NCBI RefSeq assembly: GCF_019598945.1
Contig: NZ_CP080598.1
Span: forward strand, 1,736,001-1,800,000
Reading direction: 5' to 3'
Length of the DNA: 64,000 nt
From: Sphaerospermopsis torques-reginae ITEP-024
Lineage (GTDB): Bacteria; Cyanobacteriota; Cyanobacteriia; Cyanobacteriales; Nostocaceae
The notes beneath the pieces were generated by a model. The model was not told where the DNA came from. It did not search any database and saw only the letters and a program-made list of their open reading frames with translations. A program made the translations under genes and the position numbers. Below, in pieces: positions 11,284-19,987 of the stretch; position 1 is the first letter of the stretch; each line of letters begins with the position of its first letter.

Positions 11284-11370
11284 ACATCCTGAAAATCCTT
11301 AAATCCTGGACATCCTGATTCTGACAAATAAAAATATTAATTTAATTAAACTACATCCTGAAAACCCTCA
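11284..11370 (-). repeat. Inverted copy of the 84/91-bp repeat unit
   Basis: CATCCTGAAAATCCTTAAAT and CCTGGACATCCTGATTCTGA are the reverse complement of the array unit. A second, shorter echo (CATCCTGAAAACCCTCAAAA) follows at about 11353. With the array this makes a large potential stem, about 150-200 bp loop, at the 3' end of the SLH lipoprotein gene. Confidence 0.9.
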
Positions 11371-11389
11371 AAATCATCACTCTCACAAC

Positions 11390-12802
11390 TTACTCCCCTT
11401 TCAACTTCAAGGCTTCAGTAGTTGACATCCCTTCACTTTGCAAACCAAAATAAGATATGGCCGCAGCAGCTTCTCCACGAGTTACAGCTTTTTTCGGTTG
11501 AAAAAGAGTAGTATATCCAAAAACTCTCCTAATATTTGATTGTTCTGCATTTTGAAAGTCAGCTAAAATTGCTCTTAATGCTTTAGGATCAATTTTTTCT
11601 GTATCTTGAAAACCCCAAGTTTGTTTAACAGCTTCCAAATTAGCATTCGGTAAAGCTTGACGAGTATCTAAAGGAACTTTCCACAATAATAAATTTTCCC
11701 TAGTTAAAGGTGCATCAGGAAGAAATAAAACTGCGGTTGCATCTCCTGATAAACTACTAGGTATTAATCCCGCTTCTGCTAATCCTTGAATAGCTGGAAA
11801 ATCAGGATCTTTAGGTAAAACATCTCTAAAAGCTGGTTGTGTATTTGTGGATGCTAAACGAATTTTTTTGGCAGTATTATTAGCATAAATGACATTATTT
11901 GCAGTTACTAACCAGCGTGCAAATTCTCTGCGAGTGATGATTTTATCAGGTTCAAATTGTTGATTATTTGTAGTGTTTAAATTGCTATTACTTGGATTTG
12001 CAGCAATTGACAAAACACCCAATTTACCTAAATCTTCAATTTGTTTTCTCCATTCAGGTGGTACTTTATTTAAATCAGTAAATTCTTGAGGTTGTGAATT
12101 TTCAACTTCTGTATTTTCTGTATTTGTTGGTTGTTTAGTAGCATCAACCCCTGGTGAAACTGGTCCAATAAATTGTGAATCTCCTGGTTGAGAATTGGTC
12201 CCAGAATTTGCAGCTAAACTATTACTCTTATTAGATGTATATTCAATTGTTAATTCTGTAGCTGTTTGTGCTTGATTTGGTGCTGGATTTGTGACACTTT
12301 TGGGTTTAATTGCTACTTTCAATAATAAATCATTACGCTTAACTTCAAAAGTTCCTTCTGTATCATCTTGTGGTTGTTGTAAAATTTGCCAATTCTGATT
12401 TTTAAACTCACTGCTGTAAAAGCTGGCAATCATATTACTAGGATCTGCACTTTGCCAACGAGTGACAATTGTATTTTCAGGTTTATTTCCAGGTTGATTT
12501 TCTAAAGTTTTTGAATTATCTGAATTATCTGAATTATTATTTGCAGGTTGAATTTCTGCTAATTTAGCATTGGGATAAATAGGAATTTCTTGAGGAAAAT
12601 CAGCAGGTAATTCAATTTTAGGCGCTGTTGATATTTCTGGATTCTTGTTTTCACCAAAAACCGCAGTATTTGTTTGCAGTCTGGGATCTGCTGCTAGAGA
12701 CTGTTCTAAATTTTTAGCACTAGGACCGTTAGCACAGGCTGTTAAGGTAGAAAGTAAAACAGCCATACTGAAAAAGATAGCAGGACGTTTAAAAAGCACC
12801 AC
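11390..12802 (-). CDS. Lipoprotein with S-layer-homology-type domain
   Basis: 470 residues. A lipoprotein signal is clear: positively charged start, hydrophobic segment and lipobox LTAC with the acylated Cys at residue 23. Residues ~55-180 hold a domain with PADFPQEIPIYPNAKLAEIQ and a STEF-like WQSADPSNMIASFYSSEF segment; a long Asn/Gln/Ser/Thr-rich linker follows (~180-245). The C-terminal ~220 residues read as SLH-type repeats (ITRREFARWLVTANN, AFRDVLPKDPDFPAIQGLAE, VTRGEAAAAISYFG). SLH domains bind cell-wall polymers, so an envelope-anchoring role is inferred. No enzyme motif seen. Confidence 0.8.
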   Translation of the reverse strand: MVLFKRPAIFFSMAVLLSTLTACANGPSAKNLEQSLAADPRLQTNTAVFGENKNPEISTAPKIELPADFPQEIPIYPNAKLAEIQPANNNSDNSDNSKTLENQPGNKPENTIVTRWQSADPSNMIASFYSSEFKNQNWQILQQPQDDTEGTFEVKRNDLLLKVAIKPKSVTNPAPNQAQTATELTIEYTSNKSNSLAANSGTNSQPGDSQFIGPVSPGVDATKQPTNTENTEVENSQPQEFTDLNKVPPEWRKQIEDLGKLGVLSIAANPSNSNLNTTNNQQFEPDKIITRREFARWLVTANNVIYANNTAKKIRLASTNTQPAFRDVLPKDPDFPAIQGLAEAGLIPSSLSGDATAVLFLPDAPLTRENLLLWKVPLDTRQALPNANLEAVKQTWGFQDTEKIDPKALRAILADFQNAEQSNIRRVFGYTTLFQPKKAVTRGEAAAAISYFGLQSEGMSTTEALKLKGE

Positions 12803-12851
12803 AGGAAATCACAAATATATATTTATTATCAGTTTCTACACTAACATTTTA

Positions 12852-12892
12852 GGGAACAGGGAACAGGGAACAGGGAACAGGGAACAGGGAAG
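12852..12892. repeat. GGGAACA heptamer array
   Basis: Five to six head-to-tail GGGAACA units in the gap upstream of the SLH lipoprotein gene. The array contributes only to spurious reading frames. Confidence 0.9.
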
Positions 12893-12933
12893 AATGGAGA
12901 TTAAGAACCCAATCACCATTCACCAGTCATCAG

Positions 12934-13899
12934 TCACCGATCGCCAATCACATATTTCTCTAAATCATCTATTTTTGGTGCGGGTAACTGGTTGAGAACT
13001 CGCCAAAGAATACTATAGCTGCCATCAGGACGGCGACGCACGGCACGAAAGGCTATGATAGTATCACTACTAGGCACTTCTGTTAATTGTTGCCTGATAC
13101 GGCTATTTTCGCGGCGTACGGGTTGACGTTCTGAGATGATTTCTGGGAGTTGAAATTGCAGCGATCGCACTAAATAAGTTTTATTTACTTCCGCTTTAGC
13201 ACCACTCAAATAAATTTGCGACTGTTGCCAATTTTGATTTTTACCTGTAATAAACCGCCTTCTATCTACTTATAAGGCTTTTAACTCTCTCGGTGGTTGG
13301 TAGTTGAGAAAAAAGTCCCGCGTTGATGGATCAAGAGTTTGTAGTCTACCATCCAATTTTTCTAAAGGTACATCACCTATATTAACGATAAAACCATAAT
13401 CTATGCCTTGAGGGAATAACTGGAAGTTATCGTCAATCATTTTCAATGCTACACTAGGGGTAAAATCTCCCTTACCCTCACCCACAGAGGGAAAAGGATA
13501 ACGCTCAATAACACTTGGTTGTAATCTATTCTGGAGGGTATTCGGCCGACGACGATAGGCTGAATCAGGTAAAACTCGAAAAATACCCGTGTTAGGCAGT
13601 TGCAAAAACTGAGCGTAGATTTGTTTTTCTTGGGAATCAAGGGTATAAACAGTTAATTGCCCCCTCACGGATCTCATTCTGTTGGGGTCTGAACTGCTCA
13701 GTGCTTGCTCAAGTCGAGCAATTAAATAAATCTGCTGTTGTACTAGCTGCATAGCTTTGGTATAAAATATATTTTCTCCTTCTACTGAATCAACACTCTG
13801 ACTCAGGTCTAACTGAGACTTATATTCCAGAGCTAAGGCAAAACTGGGAGTAAAACCCAGCGTCAAAGACAGTGAAAGTCCCACAAAGATTTTTCTCAT
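12934..13899 (-). pseudogene. Secreted hypothetical protein gene split by one in-frame TAA
   Basis: Reading from the ATG at 13899, a signal peptide (MRKIFVGLSLSLTLGFTPSF, Ala-rich cleavage region) is followed by ~190 residues ending RELKAL and a TAA at 13272-13270. The same frame continues without a break: VDRRRFITGKNQNWQQSQIY, then LSGAKAEVNKTYLVRSLQFQ and on to a stop at 12934. The whole would be about 321 residues. A translation restart at TTG 13209 is possible but has no evident ribosome site. I do not recognise the family. Either this is a recent nonsense mutation, a base-call error, or two separate proteins; continuity of the frame favours the first two. Confidence 0.7.
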
Positions 13900-14043
13900 G
13901 TCAAAAATGCCAATCTGATGGGTGTATGAAAAATCTAAAATAGATATTAAATTGGAAGAAAACAACGACCATCGACAACCGTCAGTTTATTTTACTTTCT
14001 GTAAAGCGTCGCCAGGTTGTTACCAGTGCTGAAACAAGATTAC

Positions 14044-15231
14044 ATGCAAGTTTCCCAGGATCAGCCTATCTATTCTGAGGCTCCACTCCAACTGTTGCTT
14101 TTTGTCGATGGACGGCCACAGTCCCGACAACAGGTACAGCGAATACGCTCTTATTTAAGAGAATTAGAAACCGAGTATAGTTTTGAACTACAAATTATTG
14201 ATGTCGGGCAACAACCGTATCTAGCGGAACATTTTAAATTAGTAGCAACGCCGGCGTTAATCAAAATCCATCCAGAACCTCAACAGACTCTGGCGGGAAG
14301 TAATATTATAGCCCAATTAAAAAACTGGTGGCCTCGCTGGCAAGTTGCTGTAGACGCTTTCTTAAAGTTACAGGAAGACTTACAAGAACTCAAAGATGAG
14401 AATGTGCGGGCAACATTACCCACATCTACCATACATTCTGTTGCTGTTTCTGCGGAGTTGATCAAGCTTTCAGATGAAATTTTTAACTTGAAGCAGGAAA
14501 AAGAGAAACTGCAAGAACAGTTACAATTTAAAGACCGGGTAATGGCAATGTTAGCCCATGACCTCCGTAATCCTTTAACTGCTGCTGCTATAGCTATAGA
14601 AACGCTGCAAAATAACTACAATCCTGAAAATGGAGCGTTTCACCGTTTAAAACCAGCAATGGCGGAAAATTTATTAAAACAAGCCCGTAATCAAACAAGA
14701 ATCATTGATCGGATGATTGCTGATTTGTTACAAGTCGGGCGTGGAAATGATAGGGAGTTTCCGATTATACCACAAAAGCTGGAATTAGGAAAAATAAGTT
14801 ATGAAATATTGGCAGAATTACGCGATCGCTATATTAGCAAATCTCAAAAAATAGAAACAGATATCCCCAAAGATTTACCTTATGTATACGCAGATCCAGA
14901 GCGCATCCGTCAAGTTTTAGTAAATTTATTGGATAATGCTATTAAATATACACCCGAAGGAGGCATGATTAGTTTAGCAGGACTCCACCGCACAACCCAA
15001 AAAGTACAGTTTAGTATTGGTGATACAGGTCCTGGTATTCCCCCAGAAAACCGCGATCGCATCTTTGAAAATCATTTCCGTCTCCAACGAGATGAAGGAA
15101 CTGATGGTTATGGAATTGGTTTGGCTTTATGTCAACGTATTATTAGAGCGCACTATGGTCAAATTTGGGTAGATGCAAATCCTCATGGTGGTGCATGGTT
15201 TCATTTTACTTTACCAGTTTATCCATCTTAA
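14044..15231 (+). CDS. sasA: Adaptive-response sensory kinase SasA (circadian output)
   Basis: About 395 residues from ATG 14044 (TTG 14017 and GTG 14026 are upstream alternatives). Residues ~15-105 are a KaiB-like thioredoxin-fold domain ([37 protein letters not shown]), which binds the KaiC clock ring. A coiled coil follows, then the kinase: H-box [21 protein letters not shown]-box [15 protein letters not shown]-boxes [20 protein letters not shown] and [19 protein letters not shown]. SasA autophosphorylates on KaiC and passes phosphate to RpaA, driving rhythmic transcription. Cytoplasmic, no membrane segment. All key residues are present. Confidence 0.95.
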   Translation: MQVSQDQPIYSEAPLQLLLFVDGRPQSRQQVQRIRSYLRELETEYSFELQIIDVGQQPYLAEHFKLVATPALIKIHPEPQQTLAGSNIIAQLKNWWPRWQVAVDAFLKLQEDLQELKDENVRATLPTSTIHSVAVSAELIKLSDEIFNLKQEKEKLQEQLQFKDRVMAMLAHDLRNPLTAAAIAIETLQNNYNPENGAFHRLKPAMAENLLKQARNQTRIIDRMIADLLQVGRGNDREFPIIPQKLELGKISYEILAELRDRYISKSQKIETDIPKDLPYVYADPERIRQVLVNLLDNAIKYTPEGGMISLAGLHRTTQKVQFSIGDTGPGIPPENRDRIFENHFRLQRDEGTDGYGIGLALCQRIIRAHYGQIWVDANPHGGAWFHFTLPVYPS

Positions 15232-15234
15232 TTT

Positions 15235-15422
<188 letters not shown>

Positions 15423-15424
15423 AA

Positions 15425-15685
15425 ATGCCACATCCATTAATGTATGAAGAGGACAATTTTGTTGTTCTCGAAACTAACCAAGAAGAACAATTTTTGACGA
15501 AATCAGAATTATTAGAAAAGCTGGAAAATACTTTAAAAGAACTGGCTTTTGATGACTTAACTCCTGATGTCCAGAAATTTCAGTCTGTCACAGAACAAGC
15601 ACAATATTTAATTGATACCAGTTGTGAATTAGATGTCGGACTAGGAAAATATTTACAGTGGTATGCTGTGAGATTAGAAAAGTGA
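15425..15685 (+). CDS. CRR7-like (chlororespiratory reduction 7) small protein
   Basis: 86 residues: MPHPLMYEEDNFVVLETNQE, FLTKSELLEKLENTL and QYLIDTSCELDVGLGKYLQW match my memory of the cyanobacterial/plastid CRR7 family, whose plant member is needed for the chloroplast NDH complex. In cyanobacteria the role is inferred at most. Soluble and acidic. The start codon comes three bases after a heptamer array, leaving no standard Shine-Dalgarno. Confidence 0.7.
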   Translation: MPHPLMYEEDNFVVLETNQEEQFLTKSELLEKLENTLKELAFDDLTPDVQKFQSVTEQAQYLIDTSCELDVGLGKYLQWYAVRLEK

Positions 15686-15788
15686 TTGGTGATTGGTGAC
15701 TGGTGACTGGTGACTGGTGACTGGGTAATCATTTTATTTTTCCCAATTACCAATTACCAATTACCAATTACCAATTACCAATTACCCA
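15683..15788. repeat. TGACTGG and CCAATTA arrays between convergent genes
   Basis: TGATTGG/TGACTGG units from the CRR7 stop, then TTACCAA units running into the stop codon of the DUF2854 gene. The array thus touches both stop codons. Confidence 0.9.
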
Positions 15789-16337
15789 TTAATTTTGAGT
15801 AGTAATTAACTCTAGTTCAATTCTATCTTCATCAGGTTGTGTAATTTTTACATCAACATTAGGCGCAAAATATTTGGTCATTTTCTCATGTTTTTGTAGC
15901 CAAATATCAAGAGGAATAAAAGGCGAATCAAATTCTAAAATCAAGGAATAAGCACCGTTAACTTCTATTTCTCTTAAACCAGTCACTACTGGACGTTCTT
16001 CATCGTTAGGACTCAAACCTAAGTATGTCAACGCCCGATCTAAATGAGCTTCTTGTCCGTAGCAAAATCTAGTGATGTCAGTGCGGATTTTATTTTGAGT
16101 TACAGTAGCTTGTTGTTTTCTGAGTGCTAATACTGATTCTGTGGTAGGTTGGCTAAAGGGTATGGGCTTGAGTTCATTAGCTTTGAGTGCTAAACCTCCC
16201 AGCAATAGAGGAAAACCATAAAAAAAGCCCACCAAGTTGAGAGTCGCGTTATCAGCAGCATAAGCTACAAAACCGACAATGGTTAATATGCTACCCAAGG
16301 TTAAACCGAGTGTTCCCAAAGAAATTTTGCCCAGCAT
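15789..16337 (-). CDS. DUF2854 membrane protein
   Basis: 182 residues. Two hydrophobic segments at the N-terminus (ISLGTLGLTLGSILTIVGFV and LNLVGFFYGFPLLLGGLAL) followed by a soluble ~120-residue domain (RTDITRFCYGQEAHLDRALT, LGLSPNDEERPVVTGLREIE). This is the DUF2854 layout found in cyanobacteria and plastids. Function unknown. Confidence 0.8.
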   Translation of the reverse strand: MLGKISLGTLGLTLGSILTIVGFVAYAADNATLNLVGFFYGFPLLLGGLALKANELKPIPFSQPTTESVLALRKQQATVTQNKIRTDITRFCYGQEAHLDRALTYLGLSPNDEERPVVTGLREIEVNGAYSLILEFDSPFIPLDIWLQKHEKMTKYFAPNVDVKITQPDEDRIELELITTQN

Positions 16338-16401
16338 GATTTGAAATGTTGGAAATGTTTATTATTTCTTAACATCTTACAGCAGTAGTCGGGAGTCAGT
16401 A

Positions 16402-16484
16402 GTCGTAGGGGCGAAGCATTCGGGCAACAAATATCAATTTTATGAACAGGCTATTTTCCGAATGCTTCGCCCGTACAGGAGTCA
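16402..16484. mobile_element. MITE-like palindromic element, copy 1
   Basis: Terminal inverted repeats GGGCGAAGCATTCGG ... CCGAATGCTTCGCCC around a short core with ATATCAATTTTATGAACAGG. A second copy lies at 21376-21458 with the same ends and a nearly identical core. Both sit between CAGGAGT-type heptamers. No coding capacity; could be a nonautonomous element or a structured RNA repeat. Confidence 0.75.
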
Positions 16485-16571
16485 GCGAATTTTCCTACTG
16501 AAAGTTCATGATTAGCTTGAGCCGATTTTGCGTTAAGTTTAATGAAGAATAGGTAAAATAGGAATAAAACA

Positions 16572-16754
16572 ATGGATCTACAAACACTTAAAGAACGAAT
16601 TGCCAAAGTTCAAAGTAAACGTGAATACCTGCTGAGTCTTCTGGAACAACCAAATTTAGGTACTTTAAGAGTTGATGTAAATCAAGCTTTAGAAGAATTA
16701 GATGATTTAATTGATGAATTTAGACGCAATATTCCCGAATCAGAAACTAATTAA
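16572..16754 (+). CDS. Small conserved-looking hypothetical protein
   Basis: 60 residues, charged and predicted all-helical (MDLQTLKERIAKVQSKREYL, VNQALEELDDLIDEFRRNIP), resembling a short coiled coil. A good ATG and clear coding composition support it. A strong hairpin follows between it and the convergent response regulator. I do not recognise a family. Confidence 0.6.
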   Translation: MDLQTLKERIAKVQSKREYLLSLLEQPNLGTLRVDVNQALEELDDLIDEFRRNIPESETN

Positions 16755-16766
16755 TCTAAAATAAGC

Positions 16767-16825
16767 AAAATCAAAATATACGTCGGCAACCGTAATTTTC
16801 CGGTACAGCCGACGATCTTGATTTT
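16767..16825. terminator. Bidirectional terminator between convergent genes
   Basis: Long hairpin: AAAATCAA ... CGTCGGCAACCG, loop TAATTTTC, CGGTACAGCCGACG ... TTGATTTT. GC-rich inner stem flanked by A-rich and T-rich arms, positioned between a plus-strand gene ending at 16754 and a minus-strand gene ending at 16842. Confidence 0.85.
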
Positions 16826-16841
16826 CCTAAAAAAATCTTTC

Positions 16842-17258
16842 CTAACCCATCACTGAATTGTTGATAGCACGTTGGCCTAGTTGTCTAACCAAAGCGATGA
16901 GTTCTGTTGTGGGTACATCTTTTTTGCAAACCTCATCAAAACTGGGCATTGCCTTTGTTTGTTGCAAGTGTGCATCATCTATTGATGAATAAGCCAGGAT
17001 TTGAGTATTTGGAGATATAGATTTAATATAACCGGAAGCACGCCAACCATCCATAACTGGCGTATGTAAATCTAGCACAATTACGTCAGGCTGGAAACTT
17101 TTGACCATTTCTATAGCTTCTTGACCATTACTAGCTAAACCTACAACTTGCATATTCTCTTGAGCAGAAAAAGCGAACTGTAAGGTTAAACGAGTTAGTT
17201 CGTGATCATCAACCAATAGAACGCGCAAGGAAGAAGACTCACAGGACAACATTACCAT
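16842..17258 (-). CDS. Receiver-only response regulator
   Basis: 138 residues, a single REC domain: acidic pocket LLVDDHE, phosphoacceptor Asp in VIVLDLHTPVMDG, the conserved Ser/Thr position in LAYSSIDD and Lys in VCKKDV. No output domain, so it acts by protein contact, as phosphorelay intermediate or partner-binding switch. Cognate kinase is not evident; sasA and an HK at 19988 are nearby but separated by repeats. Confidence 0.85.
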   Translation of the reverse strand: MVMLSCESSSLRVLLVDDHELTRLTLQFAFSAQENMQVVGLASNGQEAIEMVKSFQPDVIVLDLHTPVMDGWRASGYIKSISPNTQILAYSSIDDAHLQQTKAMPSFDEVCKKDVPTTELIALVRQLGQRAINNSVMG

Positions 17259-17377
17259 TCCCGGAAACTGAAAATTATATACAAGAGTTTCTTTAGTTTA
17301 TGGGAGTAAGTGCCTGTCTTGACTCTATCCTACGGATGAATAACGGGTGTTTGTGTATAAAGAAATGATGAAGTTTT

Positions 17378-17553
17378 GAGGCAGGAGGCAGGAGGCAGGA
17401 GGCAGGAGGCAGGAGTTTTTTTATTTTGGATTTTGGATTTTGGATTTTGGATTTTGGATTTTGGATTGTTTTTGTCAACTCCAAGCTAAAGTCTAAAATC
17501 TAAAATCTAAAATTTTTCTTCCCTGTTCCCTGTTCCCTGTTCCCTGTTCCCTG
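17378..17553. repeat. Heptamer cluster with inverted compound element copy
   Basis: GAGGCAG units, GGATTTT units, core GGATTGTTTTTGTCAACTCC, then TCTAAAA units and GTTCCCT units ending at the ppk stop codon. This is the reverse complement of the compound element seen at 3131, 55480, 56020 and 62725. A 63-codon minus-strand reading frame across it is spurious. Confidence 0.9.
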
Positions 17554-17554
17554 T

Positions 17555-19720
17555 TTATGTGGTGTGTGTAGAACGCAAAGCCATAGACATGAGAATTTTT
17601 TGAGAATTAGCTTCAGGACAATCTTCACAGGGTCGCCTTTGGATATAAGTACCATCAGCTTGTAAATCCCAAGCTTGACGATTATCTGCTAACATAATTC
17701 CCAGAATTTCTTGCAAGTCTTTAGCAATTTCTGGATCTCTAATAGGTGTGATCACTTCGACTCGACGATCTAAATTACGACGCATCCAATCAGCACTGCC
17801 TATATATATTTCTTCTTGATTATTGTTGTAGAAGTAAAAAATGCGGGAGTGTTCTAAGAAGCGGCCAATAATGCTGATAATGCGAATATTTTCACTGATG
17901 TCTTTGAGTCCAGGACGCAAACAGCATATACCCCGGACTATCAGATCAATTTTTACGCCAGCACGGGAAGCATTGTATAGGGCAGTAATAATTTCCGGAT
18001 CGACGAGGGAATTCATTTTAGCAACAATGCGCCCGGAAAATCCATTTTGGACATTTTCCATTTCTCGGTTAATTAGTTCGAGAAAGCGATCGCGCATATT
18101 TACAGGTGCAACTAATATTTCTCGATAGGTTTTTTGGCGAGAATATCCTGTTAAAAAGTTAAACACATCTGTTAAATCAGCACCCAATTCTTCTCGGCAA
18201 CTTAATAACCCCAAATCTGTATATAGTCGTGCTGTTTTTGGGTTATAGTTTCCCGTGCCAATATGTACATAACGACGCATCCGGTCTTTTTCTCGCCGCA
18301 CTACCATAACAATTTTGCTATGGGTTTTCAGACCGACTAAACCATAAACAACATGAACACCAACTCTTTCTAAACGTCTAGCCCAGTAAATATTATTTTC
18401 CTCATCAAACCGGGCTTTTAATTCTACTAATACAGAAACTTGTTTACCATTTTCTGCGGCGGCAATTAAAGCATTAACTATGGGTGAATCTCCGGAAGTC
18501 CGGTAAAGAGTCATTTTGATAGCTAATACTTGAGGGTCCCAGGCAGCATGGGTAATAAAACGCTCCACTGTGCCGGAAAATGATTGATAGGGATGATGTA
18601 CCAGTAAGTCTTTTTCCCGAATTACAGCAAAAAAATCTTTTCCTTCTTCTACGTCTAATACATCTGGGTCTATACTGGGTTCTCTGAGGCGTTGTAAGCG
18701 GGAAGGGACTACTGACTGTCGTGGTGGTTCTTTGAGTTCTGGCAATGGTAAAGCCATAAAATACATCAAATCTCGCAGTCCCAATAAACCATCTACTTCA
18801 TAAACATCGTTTTCGCTTAATTCCAAATCTTGCAACAGGCGAGAACGCAAAATTTCTGGTGTTTGGGATTGAATTTCTAGGCGAACTGGAGTTCCACCCA
18901 TGCGACGTTTACGCAGTTCTTGTTCAATAGCTAATAATAAATCATCGGCTTCGTCTTCTTCGAGTTCTAGATCAGCATCGCGTGTAATGCGGAAGGGGTG
19001 ATATTCCTGAATATTCATCCCTGGAAATAGGTATTCTAGATTGTGGGCGATCGCCTGTTCCAAAGGTACACCGATCCAATGAACCTGTTTTCCGTTGTTT
19101 TCAATTCCTAATTCTGATGGTAAAGGTATAAATCTCGGTAAAACATTAGGAACTTTAACTCTGGCAAAAAATTCTTCTTCTGTTTCTGGGTTTTTCACCA
19201 CCACAGCTAAATTTAAGCTGAGATTAGAAATGTAGGGAAAAGGATGACTAGGATCAACTGCTAAAGGAGTCAGTACGGGAAAGATTTGTTCTTTAAAGTA
19301 ATTATCTAAATAAGTCCGCTGTGTGTCATTCATTTCTATATATTTCAAAATATGAATACCATGATTTGCCAACAGCGGTTGTAAAACTTGCTCAAATTGT
19401 TCGTTTTGTTTTTTTACCAACGGATTCAGGTGCAATCTAATTTCATCTAGTTGTTGTTGGGGTGTGCGTCCATCAGGAGTTAAGGAGTTTACTTTAGCGT
19501 CTACCTGTTGCTTTAAAGCTGCAACTCGCACCATAAAAAATTCATCTAAGTTAGAACTAAAAATAGCCAAAAATTTCAACCGTTCCAGTAGTGGAGTACG
19601 ATCATCACAAGCTTCATGTAATACTCTACTATTAAATTGTAACCAGCTTAACTCGCGGTTAATATAGTATTTTGGATCATTCAGATTAATGCTAGGGGCA
19701 GTCTTTTTAGATTTTGGCAT
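17555..19720 (-). CDS. ppk1: Polyphosphate kinase 1
   Basis: 721 residues, full PPK1 length. N-terminal domain begins YYINRELSWLQFNSRVLHEA, then the head domain and the two phospholipase-D-like catalytic domains; phospho-accepting His in GLKTHSKIVMVVRRE and the second in FLEHSRIFYFYNN; ATP-loop motifs YVHIGTGNYNPKTARLYTDL are present. It reversibly transfers the ATP gamma-phosphate to polyphosphate, the cell's phosphate and energy store, at the membrane or in granules. No lesions seen. It stands alone, flanked by repeat arrays. Confidence 0.97.
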   Translation of the reverse strand: MPKSKKTAPSINLNDPKYYINRELSWLQFNSRVLHEACDDRTPLLERLKFLAIFSSNLDEFFMVRVAALKQQVDAKVNSLTPDGRTPQQQLDEIRLHLNPLVKKQNEQFEQVLQPLLANHGIHILKYIEMNDTQRTYLDNYFKEQIFPVLTPLAVDPSHPFPYISNLSLNLAVVVKNPETEEEFFARVKVPNVLPRFIPLPSELGIENNGKQVHWIGVPLEQAIAHNLEYLFPGMNIQEYHPFRITRDADLELEEDEADDLLLAIEQELRKRRMGGTPVRLEIQSQTPEILRSRLLQDLELSENDVYEVDGLLGLRDLMYFMALPLPELKEPPRQSVVPSRLQRLREPSIDPDVLDVEEGKDFFAVIREKDLLVHHPYQSFSGTVERFITHAAWDPQVLAIKMTLYRTSGDSPIVNALIAAAENGKQVSVLVELKARFDEENNIYWARRLERVGVHVVYGLVGLKTHSKIVMVVRREKDRMRRYVHIGTGNYNPKTARLYTDLGLLSCREELGADLTDVFNFLTGYSRQKTYREILVAPVNMRDRFLELINREMENVQNGFSGRIVAKMNSLVDPEIITALYNASRAGVKIDLIVRGICCLRPGLKDISENIRIISIIGRFLEHSRIFYFYNNNQEEIYIGSADWMRRNLDRRVEVITPIRDPEIAKDLQEILGIMLADNRQAWDLQADGTYIQRRPCEDCPEANSQKILMSMALRSTHTT

Positions 19721-19744
19721 AATTAATTATGGGCTGGTGGATGT

Positions 19745-19985
19745 CACGCAGGAGGCAGGAGGTAAGAGGCAAGAGGTAAGAAGCAGCTATGCAGGCGGCA
19801 GGAGGCAGGAGGCAAGAGGTAATAGTTAATAGTTAATAGTTGGTAGTTAATTAATCTAATTAATATATTAATTTTTGGTTAAGAGATATTTAAAAATGAG
19901 GAAAGATAAAAGTTGTAAGTTGGATGAAAAAACTTTTAACTTTTATTTTCCCTATTCCCTATTTCCTATTCCCCTTTCCCTAGTG
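19745..19985. repeat. Heptamer arrays upstream of ppk and the sensor kinase
   Basis: GCAGGAG/GCAAGAG units, TTAATAG units and a CCCTATT run lie between the divergent ppk and histidine-kinase genes, right up to the kinase ATG. Promoters for both must be embedded in or between these arrays. Confidence 0.8.
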
Positions 19986-19987
19986 TA

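Noticed and set aside
17293-17484. 63-codon minus-strand reading frame rich in IQNPKSK
   Set aside because: It is a translation of GGATTTT and GAGGCAG heptamer arrays, with no ribosome site and no family resemblance.
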